A stretch of 64,000 bases of DNA from Clarkia xantiana subsp. parviflora (GCA_036873135.1 JAPTYO010000002.1:40849452-40913451); one strand, 5' to 3'. Shown: positions 22,019-32,424, counted from the first letter of the stretch. Made by a program: numbers and translations. Notes: generated from the sequence alone by a model not told the origin.

Positions 22019-22571
22019 TATCTTTAACAAAATAAGTTTAAGTGTAGTTGTTTAATTTAATTAGTAGTTTAAATATAGTTTCACTAAGTCCAGTTTAGGA
22101 AGCATATTTAATTTCTCAAATTATGTGTATGTTAAATATATTGGTTGTGTATGGATTGAAACATGCTTGATAAATTTTGATGTTTTATTTTTCGTCTTAA
22201 CTAAAAGTTATAGATTATAATTAGTTTTTAGACTTATGTTAATTTGTTAATAATAATTTGGCTTAGGATGTAAATTTGATTGGATCTTGACATGGTTAGA
22301 TTAATCTGATATAACATATATAGAATAATAAAATTGGCAAACAAGTGAACCGAGTACCGAAAGGGCGTAATTAAAAATTATATTTTTTAAATTCGTAATC
22401 GAACCCCCGAACTCGAATTTCTATCGTAGACCGATTTTATACCTAGGTGTTTAATTCATTATTCACTTAGATAATTTAGGATTCTAGTTAGCCTATAATT
22501 AACTAGTGGCGACTCTTTCAAATGCACGTTTTCAAAACGTAATCCGCCCTAGGTCATATTTAGGTCTAACA
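21036..22571 (+). repeat. L1 5' LTR (1536 bp)
   Basis: TGTAAACACTCGATTTTGAC ... AGGTCTAACA. U3 AT-rich; TATA box TATAAATAG at 21398; a GC-rich pyrimidine-strand leader 21545-21910 (short spurious frames on both strands); an ATT microsatellite at 21962-22018; the conserved U5 block GTACCGAAAGGGCGTA ... CCCCCGAACTCGAATTTC (22352-22425); a primer-site-like TGGCGACTCT at 22506-22515 inside the LTR. Confidence 0.9.
21398..21406 (+). promoter_or_regulatory. TATA box of L1 LTR promoter
   Basis: TATAAATAG, also at 44926 in the 3' LTR and at 58076 in the L0 LTR, each followed about 25-30 nt later by a GTAACAGACAGAAAAA-like start region. Confidence 0.6.
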
Positions 22572-22572
22572 A

Positions 22573-22984
22573 TTTGGCGACTCTGCTGGAGAAGTTTTAG
22601 AGGGTTCGGGCTCAGTATGTTTACTTTTTGCCATGTTTGAGTTTTGTAATTTTAATTTTATTTTAATTTCACTGATCTAACTTGTTTTTTGTGATTTCAG
22701 GTGTGGAGTTAATTTTTTTTTACGACTGACTATTTTTCTTTGTTGTATATGTATACTTAAATTCCCACACACTCACTTGAGTGTAATGTCCAAAACGCCT
22801 AAAACCCAGGGCGACTAGGAACCTCGGAGGTTTAGTACGGTACGACCGGAGCGGCTGGGCCGCCGGTACGGCTCGGAAAAACTCTACTCGCTTGTGAAGG
22901 TCTTATGATCCCTATGATGGGGTGAGGAAACCACCTTGTCGGGAACCTATCAGTGGAACCTACCTTGTAGAGCAAAGCCACACA
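22573..22984 (+). promoter_or_regulatory. L1 primer-binding site and conserved leader (candidate packaging signal)
   Basis: The primer site TGGCGACTCTGCTGG starts at 22575. After about 200 nt of ordinary sequence comes a block (22789-22984) that matches L2 leaders (30224-30420, 36790-36985) with only 2-3 differences in about 196 bp, although the U3 and GC-rich parts of the LTRs of L1 and L2 are not alignable by eye. The block contains self-complementary GCGGCTGGGCCGCCGG. Its position matches retroelement packaging/dimerisation leaders; that role is inference. Confidence 0.6.
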
Positions 22985-23084
22985 TTTTTTTTACCCCCCT
23001 AAAATGATATATATATATATATTTTTTTTTTTTTTGTAAATGTTATCATACGACTTTTTGTATAGCTTTTATTTCTCATGCATT

Positions 23085-24640
23085 CATCTCACTGCATTTA
23101 AAAAAAAAATCTCATACCTAAATTTTCGTGCTAAATATGTGTTTCATGCCCATTATTTAAAAAAAAAATATCCAGGTAAGTTGTAACTCAAGATTAGCGC
23201 ATCTTTCATACATTATTTTCAAAAATATTTTCATGAGAAATTTAACTCCCTTTTAGCTATTAGAGCTTCTAATTTTAAAATGCATTTTGTATACGTTATT
23301 TTCAGAATAAACAAAAAAAAACATTCTTAGCTAAGTAGTTAATCCCTTAGTTGTAGATTTTTTTTTCTAAACATGTGTTTCAGATGCATTGTTTTTAAAA
23401 AAAAAAAAAAAAACCCTTACCTAAATTTTTATTCTAAATATGCGTCTCATGCGCATTATTTAAAAAAAAAAAAAAAACTCTCAGGTAAGTTGTAATTTTG
23501 TTAGTGCATTACGTATGCATTACTTAAAAAAAAAATTCAGAAAATTTAATTTCTTTAGCTATTAGAGCTTCCTTTTGAACATTCATTTCATATGCATTTT
23601 TTTCTAAAAAAACCTCTTACCTGAATTTTTATTTTAACATGTGTTTTGTACGCATTTTTTTTAAAAAAAAACTTTTTAGGTAAGTCGTAATTTTTGGTTA
23701 GTGTATTGTATACGCATTGCTAAAAAAACAAAAAACAAAAAAAAAAAATCGAAAATTTGTAATTCCGCTTTAACTGTTAGAGCTTCTAATTTCGAACGCG
23801 CATTCCACATGCATCATTTAAAAAAAAAAAAAACTTTTTAACTGAATTGTTTTATTTTTAATAATGCATCCATTATGCATTGATTTAAAAAAACTTTTTA
23901 GATAAACCGTAAGCTCTCTTAGTTTTAAGGCTCTTTGTTTAAAAAACTTTTTATCTGAATTTTAATAAAAAAACGTGCATATGCATTATTTTCGAAAAAA
24001 ATTTCAGGTAAATTATAATTTTTCTCAGTTGTAGAACTTTTATTTTTAAGTTTGCATCTTGTATTTATTTTTGTGCATCTCATTTGCATCCTTTTAAAAA
24101 AAAAAAACTTTTCGCCTGATTCTTAATTTTGAGCAACCATGATGCAGTGTTTTTTTCCTCATTAAAATACAAAAAAACAAAAAAATCTTTTCAGATAACT
24201 GGTAAATTATCTTAACTGTAGAACTTTCATCTCAAGTATGCATCTCATGTGCATCGCATATGCATTGTTTTAGGAAAAATAATATGTTGATAGATTGTAC
24301 ACATTCTTAGTCGTAGAACCTCTATTTCAAACGTGTATTCCATGTTTTGTTTTCAAAACTACTTACCAGAATGTTTTATTTCAAGCATGTGTTTCATACG
24401 CATTCTTTTTTGGAAAAAAACTTTTCAGGTAAGTTGTAAAATTCTGTTAGTGCATTCAATGTGCATCATTTTTTTAAAATTAGGAAAATTTGTAATTCTT
24501 TTTTGGCTCTTAGAGTTTTTTAAATTCAAACATGAATTGCATATGCATCATTTTCAAAAAAACATTTTTACCTGATTTTTTAAGCATGCATTCAATATGC
24601 ATTATTTTTTTTATAAAAAATATTTCGGGTAAATTGTGAG
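23085..24640 (+). repeat. ACCTGA/TCAGGT inverted-repeat array with ATGCAT cores (L1)
   Basis: Degenerate units of about 100-120 bp in the order CTTTTTACCTGA, AT-rich, GCATNNCATATGCAT, A-run, TTTCAGGTAAGTTGTAA, TTAG. Each unit can pair TTACCTGA with TCAGGTAA around an ATGCAT palindrome. It continues after the MULE at 25450-25730. No gene. Confidence 0.8.
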
Positions 24641-24649
24641 TTTTTTTTA

Positions 24650-25447
24650 GGGTTAAGAACCTATGAAAGGTCTGAACTATCACCCATGTTAACGGGAGAG
24701 GTCTGAAATTTAAAAAGTTAATAACAGAGGTCTGAAATTTCAATTTTGTTGATTTGAGGTTTTCCGTCCATTTTTAGGGTTAAATTTAACAGAATTGTGT
24801 GAAATGACATTTTTGCCCCTTTAATATTTTGTTTTATTTAATATCTTATTTAAGGAAATGTGAAATGACAATTTTACCCCTAAAGTCAAATTAAAACCAC
24901 CCAACTCCGGCTACCGCCACCCGACTCCGGCCACCACCACCCGACTCCGGCGACCACCACCTCGACTCCGACGACCACCACCTCGGCTCCGGCGACCCAA
25001 CTCCGTCCACCACCTCGGCAAAAAAGCTCTGATTGGACTTTGTGGCTCTGGTCGGAGCTTTTTGGCTCCGATCGGAGCCCAATCGGGACCGGTGGCTCCG
25101 ATTTGGGCCCAATCGGAGCCTTGGTGGTGGTCGCTGGAGTACGGTGGTGGTCGCCGGAGTACGATTGGTGGTCGCCGGAGTACCGTGGTGGCTTCAAGGG
25201 CATTTTGGTCTTTTCACTCCAAGCATGTGAGGGGCACACTTGCTAGGCATTTTTGGAAATTTATTTTATTTCCGGTCACTTGCCAAGCATGTGACCAACT
25301 TCGGTTAGTTTTAACGGAAAAAAACTAACGGAGACCGCTGTTATCAACAAAACTGAAATTTCAGACCTCCGTTATTAACTTTTTAAATTTCGGATCTCTC
25401 CCGTTAACATGGGTGATAGTTCAGATCTTTCATAGGTTCTTAACCCT
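24650..25447. mobile_element. MULE-like foldback element with about 90-bp terminal inverted repeats
   Basis: Ends are GGGTTAAGAACCTATGAAAG at 24650 and CTTTCATAGGTTCTTAACCC at 25427-25446, extending inwards as about 90-bp imperfect inverted repeats (left TTAATAACAGAGGTCTGAAA, right TTTCAGACCTCCGTTATTAA). Flanks TTTTTTTTA (24641-24649 and 25448-25456) fit a 9-bp target duplication, and L0 has the uninserted site (GTTTTTAGC near 7785). The interior (24896-25195) is also self-complementary: CCGGCGACCACCACC on the left, GGTGGTGGTCGCCGG on the right. There is no transposase. Apparent repetitive frames on both strands come from the triplet-rich arms. Confidence 0.75.
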
Positions 25448-26126
25448 TTTTTTTTAGCTATAGAGTTTTCAAATTCACGCATGCATCTCAATTGCATTAT
25501 TTAAAAAAAAAATCCACCTGAAATTTTCATTTCAAAATATGCATTTCATATGCATTATTCAGGTAAACTGTTGTAAGTTGTGAATTTCTTAGAATAGAAT
25601 TTTAACTTTCAAAATGCATTTCATATGCGTCATTCAGGTAATATGTTGTAAGTTGTAACTTTCTTAACATTAGAATTGTAATTTTCGAGCATGCATGAGC
25701 ATTTAAAAAAAAAAAAAAAAACTCAAAGTGTCATTCGTTCTTATCCAAGGTGTATTACACTTTATTGGCAAGATCGTCATTTCAACATTCGCATGAGCGA
25801 GCATTTAGAAAATGGGAGTTTTGATTCTTTTTTGAGAAAATAGTTTAACTGTGCAGTTGAGTGCTACTATTCGAGTTTAAACAAAGGATGATAAAACCTT
25901 TTTGAAAAAAACTTTGTTTTGAGCATTTGTCCTGCGTTCGAGCCAGATAATGCACTCAGCAAACTCAAAAAACTCCATGATGGCGCAAAACACATCTGAT
26001 CATAAATTTTGATTCATTTTCAAAAAAAAGTAATCAAAATTATGAAATGAATGACATTAGAGTTTTCAAAAAATCATGCATGATTTCTCATATTCTCTAC
26101 ACTGATTTTTCATTCACTCTTTTCAG

Positions 26127-26380
26127 GTACCCTTGGTTAAGGTATCATGTACACATAAGTTATGTCGGCTAAATGGGGCAACAAAAAAGAACATGCAGTC
26201 ATCCAGTTACACAAGGAACAAATTGCACACTCGAGATATCTAACGCTGAGGTACCTTAAATTGTACTTAATTTTTTCCTTGAGATTTGAGTGTCCCTACT
26301 CTTTTGCAGGTTGGATGACCACTTCAACCAATGCCGCAACCGTGTGAAACGTGAGCGCTTCAGAGAGTTTCTATGAAAAA
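26127..26380 (+). pseudogene. Exon-like block of L1
   Basis: An acceptor CTTTTCAG ends at 26126. The first stretch encodes HAVIQLHKEQIAHSRYLTLR, up to a donor CTGAG/GTACCT at 26250/26251. An acceptor CTTTTGCAG ends at 26309, and the next stretch encodes LDDHFNQCRN...FREFL then a stop. The junction is phase 2, as in L2. Homologous peptide IQLHEE..IAHSGYPTLR-SDDHFDEV occurs in L0 and L2. Origin unrecognised; no full gene remains. Confidence 0.5.
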
Positions 26381-27534
26381 TTTCACCCACCATGTGTGAA
26401 ATTCATACACTTTCCAAGACGAGGTATACAACCGTTATGTGGCCAGGTTTAAACCATTCAGCGGTAACCATGGGGCATCTCCCTTTGAGATCGGACATGT
26501 CAGGAGATGAGAAAATTTTAAGAGATCATTGAGAATCCCGTGAAGATTCAATGTGCCGATCAATGTAGCTTGACTCGATCAACCGAATCCTTTTCCGAAA
26601 AAAGTTCTGAAATTTTCAGTCTGCCACTAGGGGCATGTACTTTTCAGCAGGTGTACATATACAAGTTGTGGAGCAAGAAAATCAGGACATGAAGCATGTC
26701 CAGTCGCATAGCGAGCACATTGCCCACTGAAAAATCCAACTCCCAGGTAAGAGAAGTTGTGATCATTTTTATCCCCGAAATTGAGTTTTTCCTTACTCAT
26801 TGTGCAGCTTGGATAATCATCCAAATCAAAATTTCTGAAGAGCACATCTCATGTACGGCCCTTCGCTCGCCGACAATTCTTATGCCAGCTATCGAATTTA
26901 TCCCAGATACCTCAGACAATATCTATGCGTAAGTTTACCATTTGCGGACTACTGTGCCAAACTCAACACCATCCATGTGTCAGGCCATTCGTCCAGCATG
27001 CGACGAATTATGAACCAGTCAGATATAGCCGTGGGGCATTCCTGTTAAGATCAAGCACAGTTGAAGATAGAAGACATCCAGAGCTCTTCCTATTAAAAAA
27101 GATCGAGATTCCATGAAGATCGACCGTGCTAATGAAAGAACATTTGAGAGGAAGAAAAAGAAGAAATTATTGTCGGTGTCGTCCACCCATTGAAAGGATC
27201 CTCCATTCAAGACATCGACATAATCAACTTATTTGACAAGTTTTCCTCCGGAGAAGTTCTGAGAAATTAAAAGGTCTAATATGCTATCAGGGGCATGTAA
27301 CATAGTTGTTGTTGATTAGTTTCTGTAGATTTTACTTCCATTGGAAAAAAGAAAAAAGAGAGAAAAAAATAAATTCCCGTTAGGTTGAAAACCTAGGCAA
27401 AAGTCAAGGAGAGGGGCATGATTGAAAAGCCGCAGGAGCAATCATGGAAAAAGGTCAGATGAAAAAAGTAAAAAAAAAGAGCAAAAATAAAAAAGAGCAA
27501 CAAAAAAAGAGCAAAAAAAACTCAGTTTTCTTAA
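26381..27534 (+). other. L1 internal stretch without an intact gene
   Basis: Collinear with L2 32105-32930. It includes a diverged copy of the 77-codon frame of L2 (VEQENQDMK near 26672) followed by stops, repeated GGGGCATC/GGGGCATG phrases (26470, 26632, 27290), the site matching the element C insertion in L0 (27165-27190) and A-rich runs (27345-27525). Confidence 0.6.
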
Positions 27535-28447
27535 GGGTCACAGCCGCCCTTTAATCAGCTACAGAAAAATAAAGAAAGCGTTCGTACAAATCTTGTGAGA
27601 ACAATGAAGCAATAAAAGGGTCACATTTGTTCCTAAATCAACTACAAATAAAAGGGTCACAGTCATCTCTAAAATGACTATAAAAAAACAGGGCCACGGC
27701 CACCCTTCAAATGGCTACAGATAAAGAGCGCTCCCGCAACATCAAAAGCGGAGAATAAGTGAAAGGGCCACAGCCACCCTCCAAACAGCTAAAGATAAAA
27801 GAGTGACCCTGCGAATCATGAAAGGGCGGAAAAATAAAAAAGGGCCACAGTCGTCCCTAAAACGACTACAAAATAAAGGGCCATAACCACCCTTCAAATG
27901 GTTACAGATAAAGAGCGCTCCCGCAACATCAAAAGCGGAGGATAAGTGAAAGGACCACAGCCACCCTCCAAACGGCTAAAGATAAAAGAGTGACCCCGCG
28001 AATCCTGTGAAGGCGGGAAAATAAAAAGAGTCACAGTCGTCCCTAAAACGACTACAAAATAAAGGGCCACAGCCACCCTCCAAACGACTACAGATAAAAG
28101 AGTGATCCCGCGAATCTTGAAAGGGCGGGAAAATAAAAGAGGGCCACATTCGTCCCAAGAACGACTACAAAATAAAGGGCCACAACCACCCTTCAAATGG
28201 TTACAGATAAAGAGCGCTCCTGCAACATCAAAATCGGAGAATAAATGAAAGGGCCACAGCCACCCTCCAAACGGCTAAAGATAAAAGAGTGTCCCCGCGA
28301 ATCCTGTGAGGGCGGGAAAATAAAAAGGGCCACAGTCGTCCCTAAAACGACTACAAAATAAAGGGCCACAGCCACCCTCCAAACGGCTACAGATAAAAGA
28401 GTGACCCCGCGGATCTTGTAAGGGCGGGAAAATAAAAAGGGTCACAG
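27535..28447 (+). repeat. Covarying hairpin array of L1, part 1
   Basis: About 18 units. Arms and positions: AGTCAT 27661-27666 with ATGACT 27674-27679; AGTCGT 27849-27854 with ACGACT 27862-27867; TAACCA 27884-27889 with TGGTTA 27899-27904; many AGCC/GGCT units. They alternate with CCCGCGAA..GGGCGGG units. A CATGATTG 27417-27424 / CAATCATG 27439-27446 hairpin lies just upstream. The array resumes at 43169 after L2. Confidence 0.88.
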
Positions 28448-28452
28448 TCGTC

Positions 28453-30018
28453 TGTAAACACCTAATTTTGGACCACGCGCGACACGCATGACATGTGGCG
28501 TGCTAAATGAGGAAATGTCTAAGTATGGCAAGTCAAGAAGCTTCCAAGAATGGCTCCTGCAAAATTAGGATAGTTTATTATAGAAAATATTTGTTGAATA
28601 TTTAGGGTATATTTTCTAAATATTTAGCCTTTATTAAGAGAATAAATTAACAATATTTACTTCCTAGTTAGATAACTCTAGGTTAGTATATATATATATA
28701 TATATGTTTGTCGATGCAATGTAGAGGGGGATTCAGAAAACAACATTCGTATATACAAAGCAGCGAAGTTTCAAAACTTGTTCTTTATTAGTTTGATTTT
28801 CATTATTTTATTATTATTATTATTATTACATGTACAATATCATCATCTTCCTCCCTCTGTAGCTTCCTCCCTCTGTAGCGTTTCCATCCATTCACCTCGT
28901 AAACCACTGAGTTTGATACCAGTAACGCACCCTCCCGGTTTGCTGCTCCTCTCGAAGCTCCGGCGATGGCCGACCTCGCCGCTCAGACTATGCTCAGCCG
29001 CCACTGCCTCGTTCCGATGAAGTCCAAGTCGCCAGCCATACTCAACCTCCCTTTCATCTCGTGCTGCTGCTCCATTCGTCACGCCGGAGTTCGCCGTCAG
29101 AATCCCGACTCCGATCCAAGCCCAAGATTCACCTTCGACAGTGCCCACAACCTCGGTCCTCGTTCCAGTCGACTCTTCCCGAGATCGCCATTGCTAATTT
29201 CGGTCCATCCAGTCACCGGTCACCATGGTGTCGTCATCAATTTCCATCGTAGCTCTTCCATTGTTATCCAGCCGCTCGGCCGCGACACCTTGCCACTTCG
29301 CTCGACATCCAGTCACCATAGTCCCGCCTCTGTTGCCTATCGACCACCAGTCGTCCGTCTCCGGTGTCGTTCAGTTGCAGGTAACGTAACATGGCAGCAA
29401 ATGTATTTGTTAAGTTCTGTTTGGTTATTATATTTAAGATGGCAATGGAATCTGTAATTAAAAGAACCGTAGGAAAGCTTCTAGTAATGCTGTGCCATCT
29501 TTAGTAATATTGTGTGTTTGGTCATAAAAAACAAAGAGCTTCTAGGTGTTAACATAGAGTTAGATGTATATTATTATTATATTCCTTAGTGTCTTTTTTT
29601 TTTTTATATATATTATTTTATTAGGTTATTAATTGCATAAATTATGTATATATTAAATGTGTTAACTCGTGTTAAGTCGTGTTTAATCTTTGTATGTTTG
29701 ATAGTGCTCTTAAGCTTTATTTTGTTTTTTAGACAAAGTCGGTTTGTAGTTGATATCAATTAGATATGAAATTGGCAAATTAAGTGAATTGAGTACCGAA
29801 AGGGCGTAGTTAAAAATTGTTTATTTTTAATTCGTAATAGAACCCCCGAACTCGAATTTCTTATTGTAGACTGATTTTATACCTAGGGGTTTAATTCGTT
29901 ATTCGCTTAGGTAATTTAGGATTCTAGTTAGCCTTATAATTAACTAGTGGCGACTCTTTTTCAAAATCCACGTTTTCAAAACGTCAATCGCCTTAGGTCA
30001 GATTTTTAGGGTCCGACA
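28453..30018 (+). repeat. L2 LTR copy 1 (1566 bp)
   Basis: TGTAAACACCTAATTTTGGA ... GGGTCCGACA. TATATA repeat at about 28688-28705 as likely promoter, ATT microsatellite 28806-28828, GC-rich leader 28845-29390, U5 block with GTACCGAAAGGGCGTAG, internal primer-like TGGCGACTCT at 29948-29957. Confidence 0.93.
28966..29457 (+). CDS. 163-codon open frame inside the L2 LTR, function unknown
   Basis: Frame MADLAAQTMLSRHCLVPMKS... is intact in all three LTR copies (28966, 35529, 42119). It spans the GC-rich transcribed leader downstream of the TATA region and runs past a possible donor TTGCAG/GTAACG (about 29380). Composition is Ser/Pro/Arg-rich with no domain recognised. Copies are too similar to show selection, and GC-rich sequence easily stays open; it may be non-coding. 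The corresponding GC-rich segments of the L0 and L1 LTRs encode no obvious homologue. Confidence 0.2.
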   Translation: MADLAAQTMLSRHCLVPMKSKSPAILNLPFISCCCSIRHAGVRRQNPDSDPSPRFTFDSAHNLGPRSSRLFPRSPLLISVHPVTGHHGVVINFHRSSSIVIQPLGRDTLPLRSTSSHHSPASVAYRPPVVRLRCRSVAGNVTWQQMYLLSSVWLLYLRWQWNL

Positions 30019-30420
30019 ATTTGGCGACTCTGCTGGGGACAATTTAGAGGGTTCGGGCTCATTATATTCGCTTATTGCCATGCTTTTTGAGTTTTTATAT
30101 TTTATTGACTTCACCATTCTAACTTTGTTTTTTTGTGACAGGTACATATTTTTAGAGTTATTAACTAACGTTTTCTTTTTTGTGGCATTGTTTATATTCG
30201 CACACACACCACTTTAGCGTAATCTCCAAAACGCCTAAAACCCAGGGCGACTAGGAACCCCGGAGATTTAGTACGGTACGACCGGAGCGGCTGGGCCGCC
30301 GGTACGGCTCGGAAAAACTCTACTCGCTTGTGAAGGTCTTATGATCCCTATGATGGGGTGAGGAAACCACCTTGTCGGGAACCTATCAGTGGAACCTACC
30401 TTGTAGAGTAAAGCCACACA
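30019..30420 (+). promoter_or_regulatory. L2 primer-binding site and conserved leader, copy 1
   Basis: Primer site TGGCGACTCTGCTGGGGA at 30022; conserved leader block 30224-30420, the same as 22789-22984 of L1 apart from about three changes. Second copy at 36584-36985. Confidence 0.6.
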
Positions 30421-30499
30421 TTTTTTACCCCCTAACATGATCTGTTTTTTGTTGTAAATGTTATCATTACTGTTTGTATAACTTTTATTTCTCATGCAT

Positions 30500-31430
30500 T
30501 CATCTCATTGCATTTAAAAAAAAAAAAAAAAAAAACTTTTTCAGCTAAGTAGTTAGTCATTTAGAAATTTTATTTCCGAACATGCATTTCGTATGCATTG
30601 TTTTTTTTTTTAAAAAAAAAAAACCTCTTACCTGATTTTTTTTTTCAAACTTGCGTTTCACACGCATTATTTTTTTCTTAAAAAAAAAAAAACTCTTCAG
30701 GTAAGTTGTGATTTTGGTTAGCGCGTCGCGCATGTAAAAAAAAACATTTTTGGAAATTTTAATTCCCTTTAGCTATTAGAGCTTCTAATTTCGAACGTGC
30801 ATTCCATATGCATCATTTCAAAAACTTTTTACCTGAATTGTTTTATTTTAAATAATGCATCCAGTATGCATTAATTTTAAAAAACTTTTTAGATAAATCG
30901 TAAGCTCTCTTAGTTTTAGGGCTCTTTGTTTAAAAAACCTTTTACCTGATTTTTTTAAGATATGCATCGCATATGCATTATTTTCGAAAAAACCTTTCAG
31001 GTAAATTGTAATTTTTCTTAGTTGTAGAACTTTCATTTTTAGGTTTGCATCCTGTATTTATTTTTTTGTGCATCTCATATGCATTATTTAAAAAAACTTT
31101 TCACATGATTATTTTTTTAATTTGAGCAACTAGGATGCATTGATTTTTTTTTTCCTCATAAAGAAAAAACAAAAAATTCAGGTAACTTGTAAGTTTTCTC
31201 AACTGTACAACTTTCATCTCATGTAAATCTCATAGGCATTGTTTAAGGAAAAACAATTTTTTTTGATAGATTGTAAATATTCTCTTAGTTGAGCTTTTAA
31301 CTCCAATCATGCATTGCATTTGCATTTATTTTTATAAAAAAACTTTACCTGGATTTTTGTACGTACATTCCATATGTATCATTCAGGTAAACTGGTTGTA
31401 AGTTGTATTTTTCTTAACAGTAGAACTTTA
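30500..31430 (+). repeat. ACCTGA/TCAGGT inverted-repeat array, L2 copy 1
   Basis: Best unit: TTTACCTGA 30941-30949 pairs with TCAGGTAAA 30997-31005 around GCATATGC. Second copy about 37060-38000. Confidence 0.8.
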
Positions 31431-31882
31431 ACTTTCGAGCATGCATGGGCATTTAAAAAAAAAAAAAAACTCAAAGTGTCATTCGTTTTTATCCAAGGTA
31501 TATTGCTCTTTTTCGGCAAGATCATCTCAACCTTTGCATGAGCTAGCATTTTTAAAAAAAGAGATTTGATTCTGATTTTGATTTTTTTTGAAAAAAACAG
31601 TTTAAATGTTTAGTTGAGTGTGACTATTCGAGCTTAAACAAAGGACGAGAAAATAATTTTGAAAAAAACTTCATTTTGAACATCTATCGTGCGTTCGAGC
31701 CAGATAGTGCACTCAACGAACTCATTAAACTCCATGCTAGTGCAAAACACCTTAGATCATAAATTTTGATTCTTTCTGAAATGTAATCAAAATTATGAAA
31801 TGAATGAAATTAGAAGTTTCCCGAAAAATCATGCATGACTCATTTGATTCTTTATACTAACTTTCGTGTCTGTTCTTTTCAG
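31431..31882 (+). other. L2 internal spacer, copy 1
   Basis: Shared with L0 (7930-8354) and L1 (25690-26126): CTCAAAGTGTCATTCGTT, GTGCGTTCGAGCCAGATAGT, ATGATGGTGCAAAACACC-like phrases and a pyrimidine tract leading to the acceptor at 31882. No gene. Confidence 0.6.
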
Positions 31883-32104
31883 GTACCCTTGGTTAGGTAT
31901 ACCGCACATACAAGTTGTGTCGGCCTAAATGGGGCAACAAAAAAGAAACGTGCATTCATCCAGTTGCACGAAGCACGAATTGCGCCCTCGGGATATCCAA
32001 CGCTCAGGTACGATGAATTGTACTTGGTTTTTCCTTGAGGTTTGAGTGTCCCTACTCTTTTTGCAGATCAGACGACCACTTCGATGAGGTCGCATCCACG
32101 TGAA
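31883..32104 (+). pseudogene. Exon-like block of L2, copy 1
   Basis: An acceptor TGTTCTTTTCAG ends at 31882; exon 31883-32007 encodes RAFIQLHEARIAPSGYPTLR up to the donor CTCAG/GTACGA; 59-nt intron; acceptor CTTTTTGCAG ends at 32066; next exon encodes SDDHFDEVAST and a stop. Phase 2 across the junction. Copy 2 at 38448-38669. Differences among L0, L1 and L2 include several silent third-position changes (TCA/TCG, GAT/GAC), suggesting past coding. No family recognised. Confidence 0.5.
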
Positions 32105-32424
32105 ACGTGATTGCTTCAAAGAACTTCCATGCCAAATATCCACCTACCATGGGTGGAATTCATACGCGTCCCCGAACCAAGCCGTACATCTGTTTTACGG
32201 TGAGGCCTAAACCGGTCGGTGGTAACCAAGGGGAATCTCCTAATGAGATCGGTCATGTCTGGAAAATATCAAGAGATCATCGAGTGTCCCCAGAAGATTC
32301 AGCGTGCCGATCAATGATCCTTTGAGATGTCAAGAAAATGAAGCATTATTGTTTGTGCCTTCCGTCAGAGGTTCAGGGGCATTTACTTTCCGGCAGGTGT
32401 TCATATACAAGTTGTGATTTCTAG

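Noticed and set aside
22573..22590. tRNA-like sequence at LTR junctions
   Set aside because: Only a primer-binding complement of a tRNA 3' end; no tRNA gene fold around it.
24886..25328. Overlapping frames of 65-117 codons in the MULE
   Set aside because: They derive from CACC/GGTG triplet-rich inverted arms and occur on both strands; no domain.
30268..30495. Minus frame of 75 codons with GGPAAPVV-like end
   Set aside because: It is the complement of the conserved leader block, which is better explained as non-coding leader.
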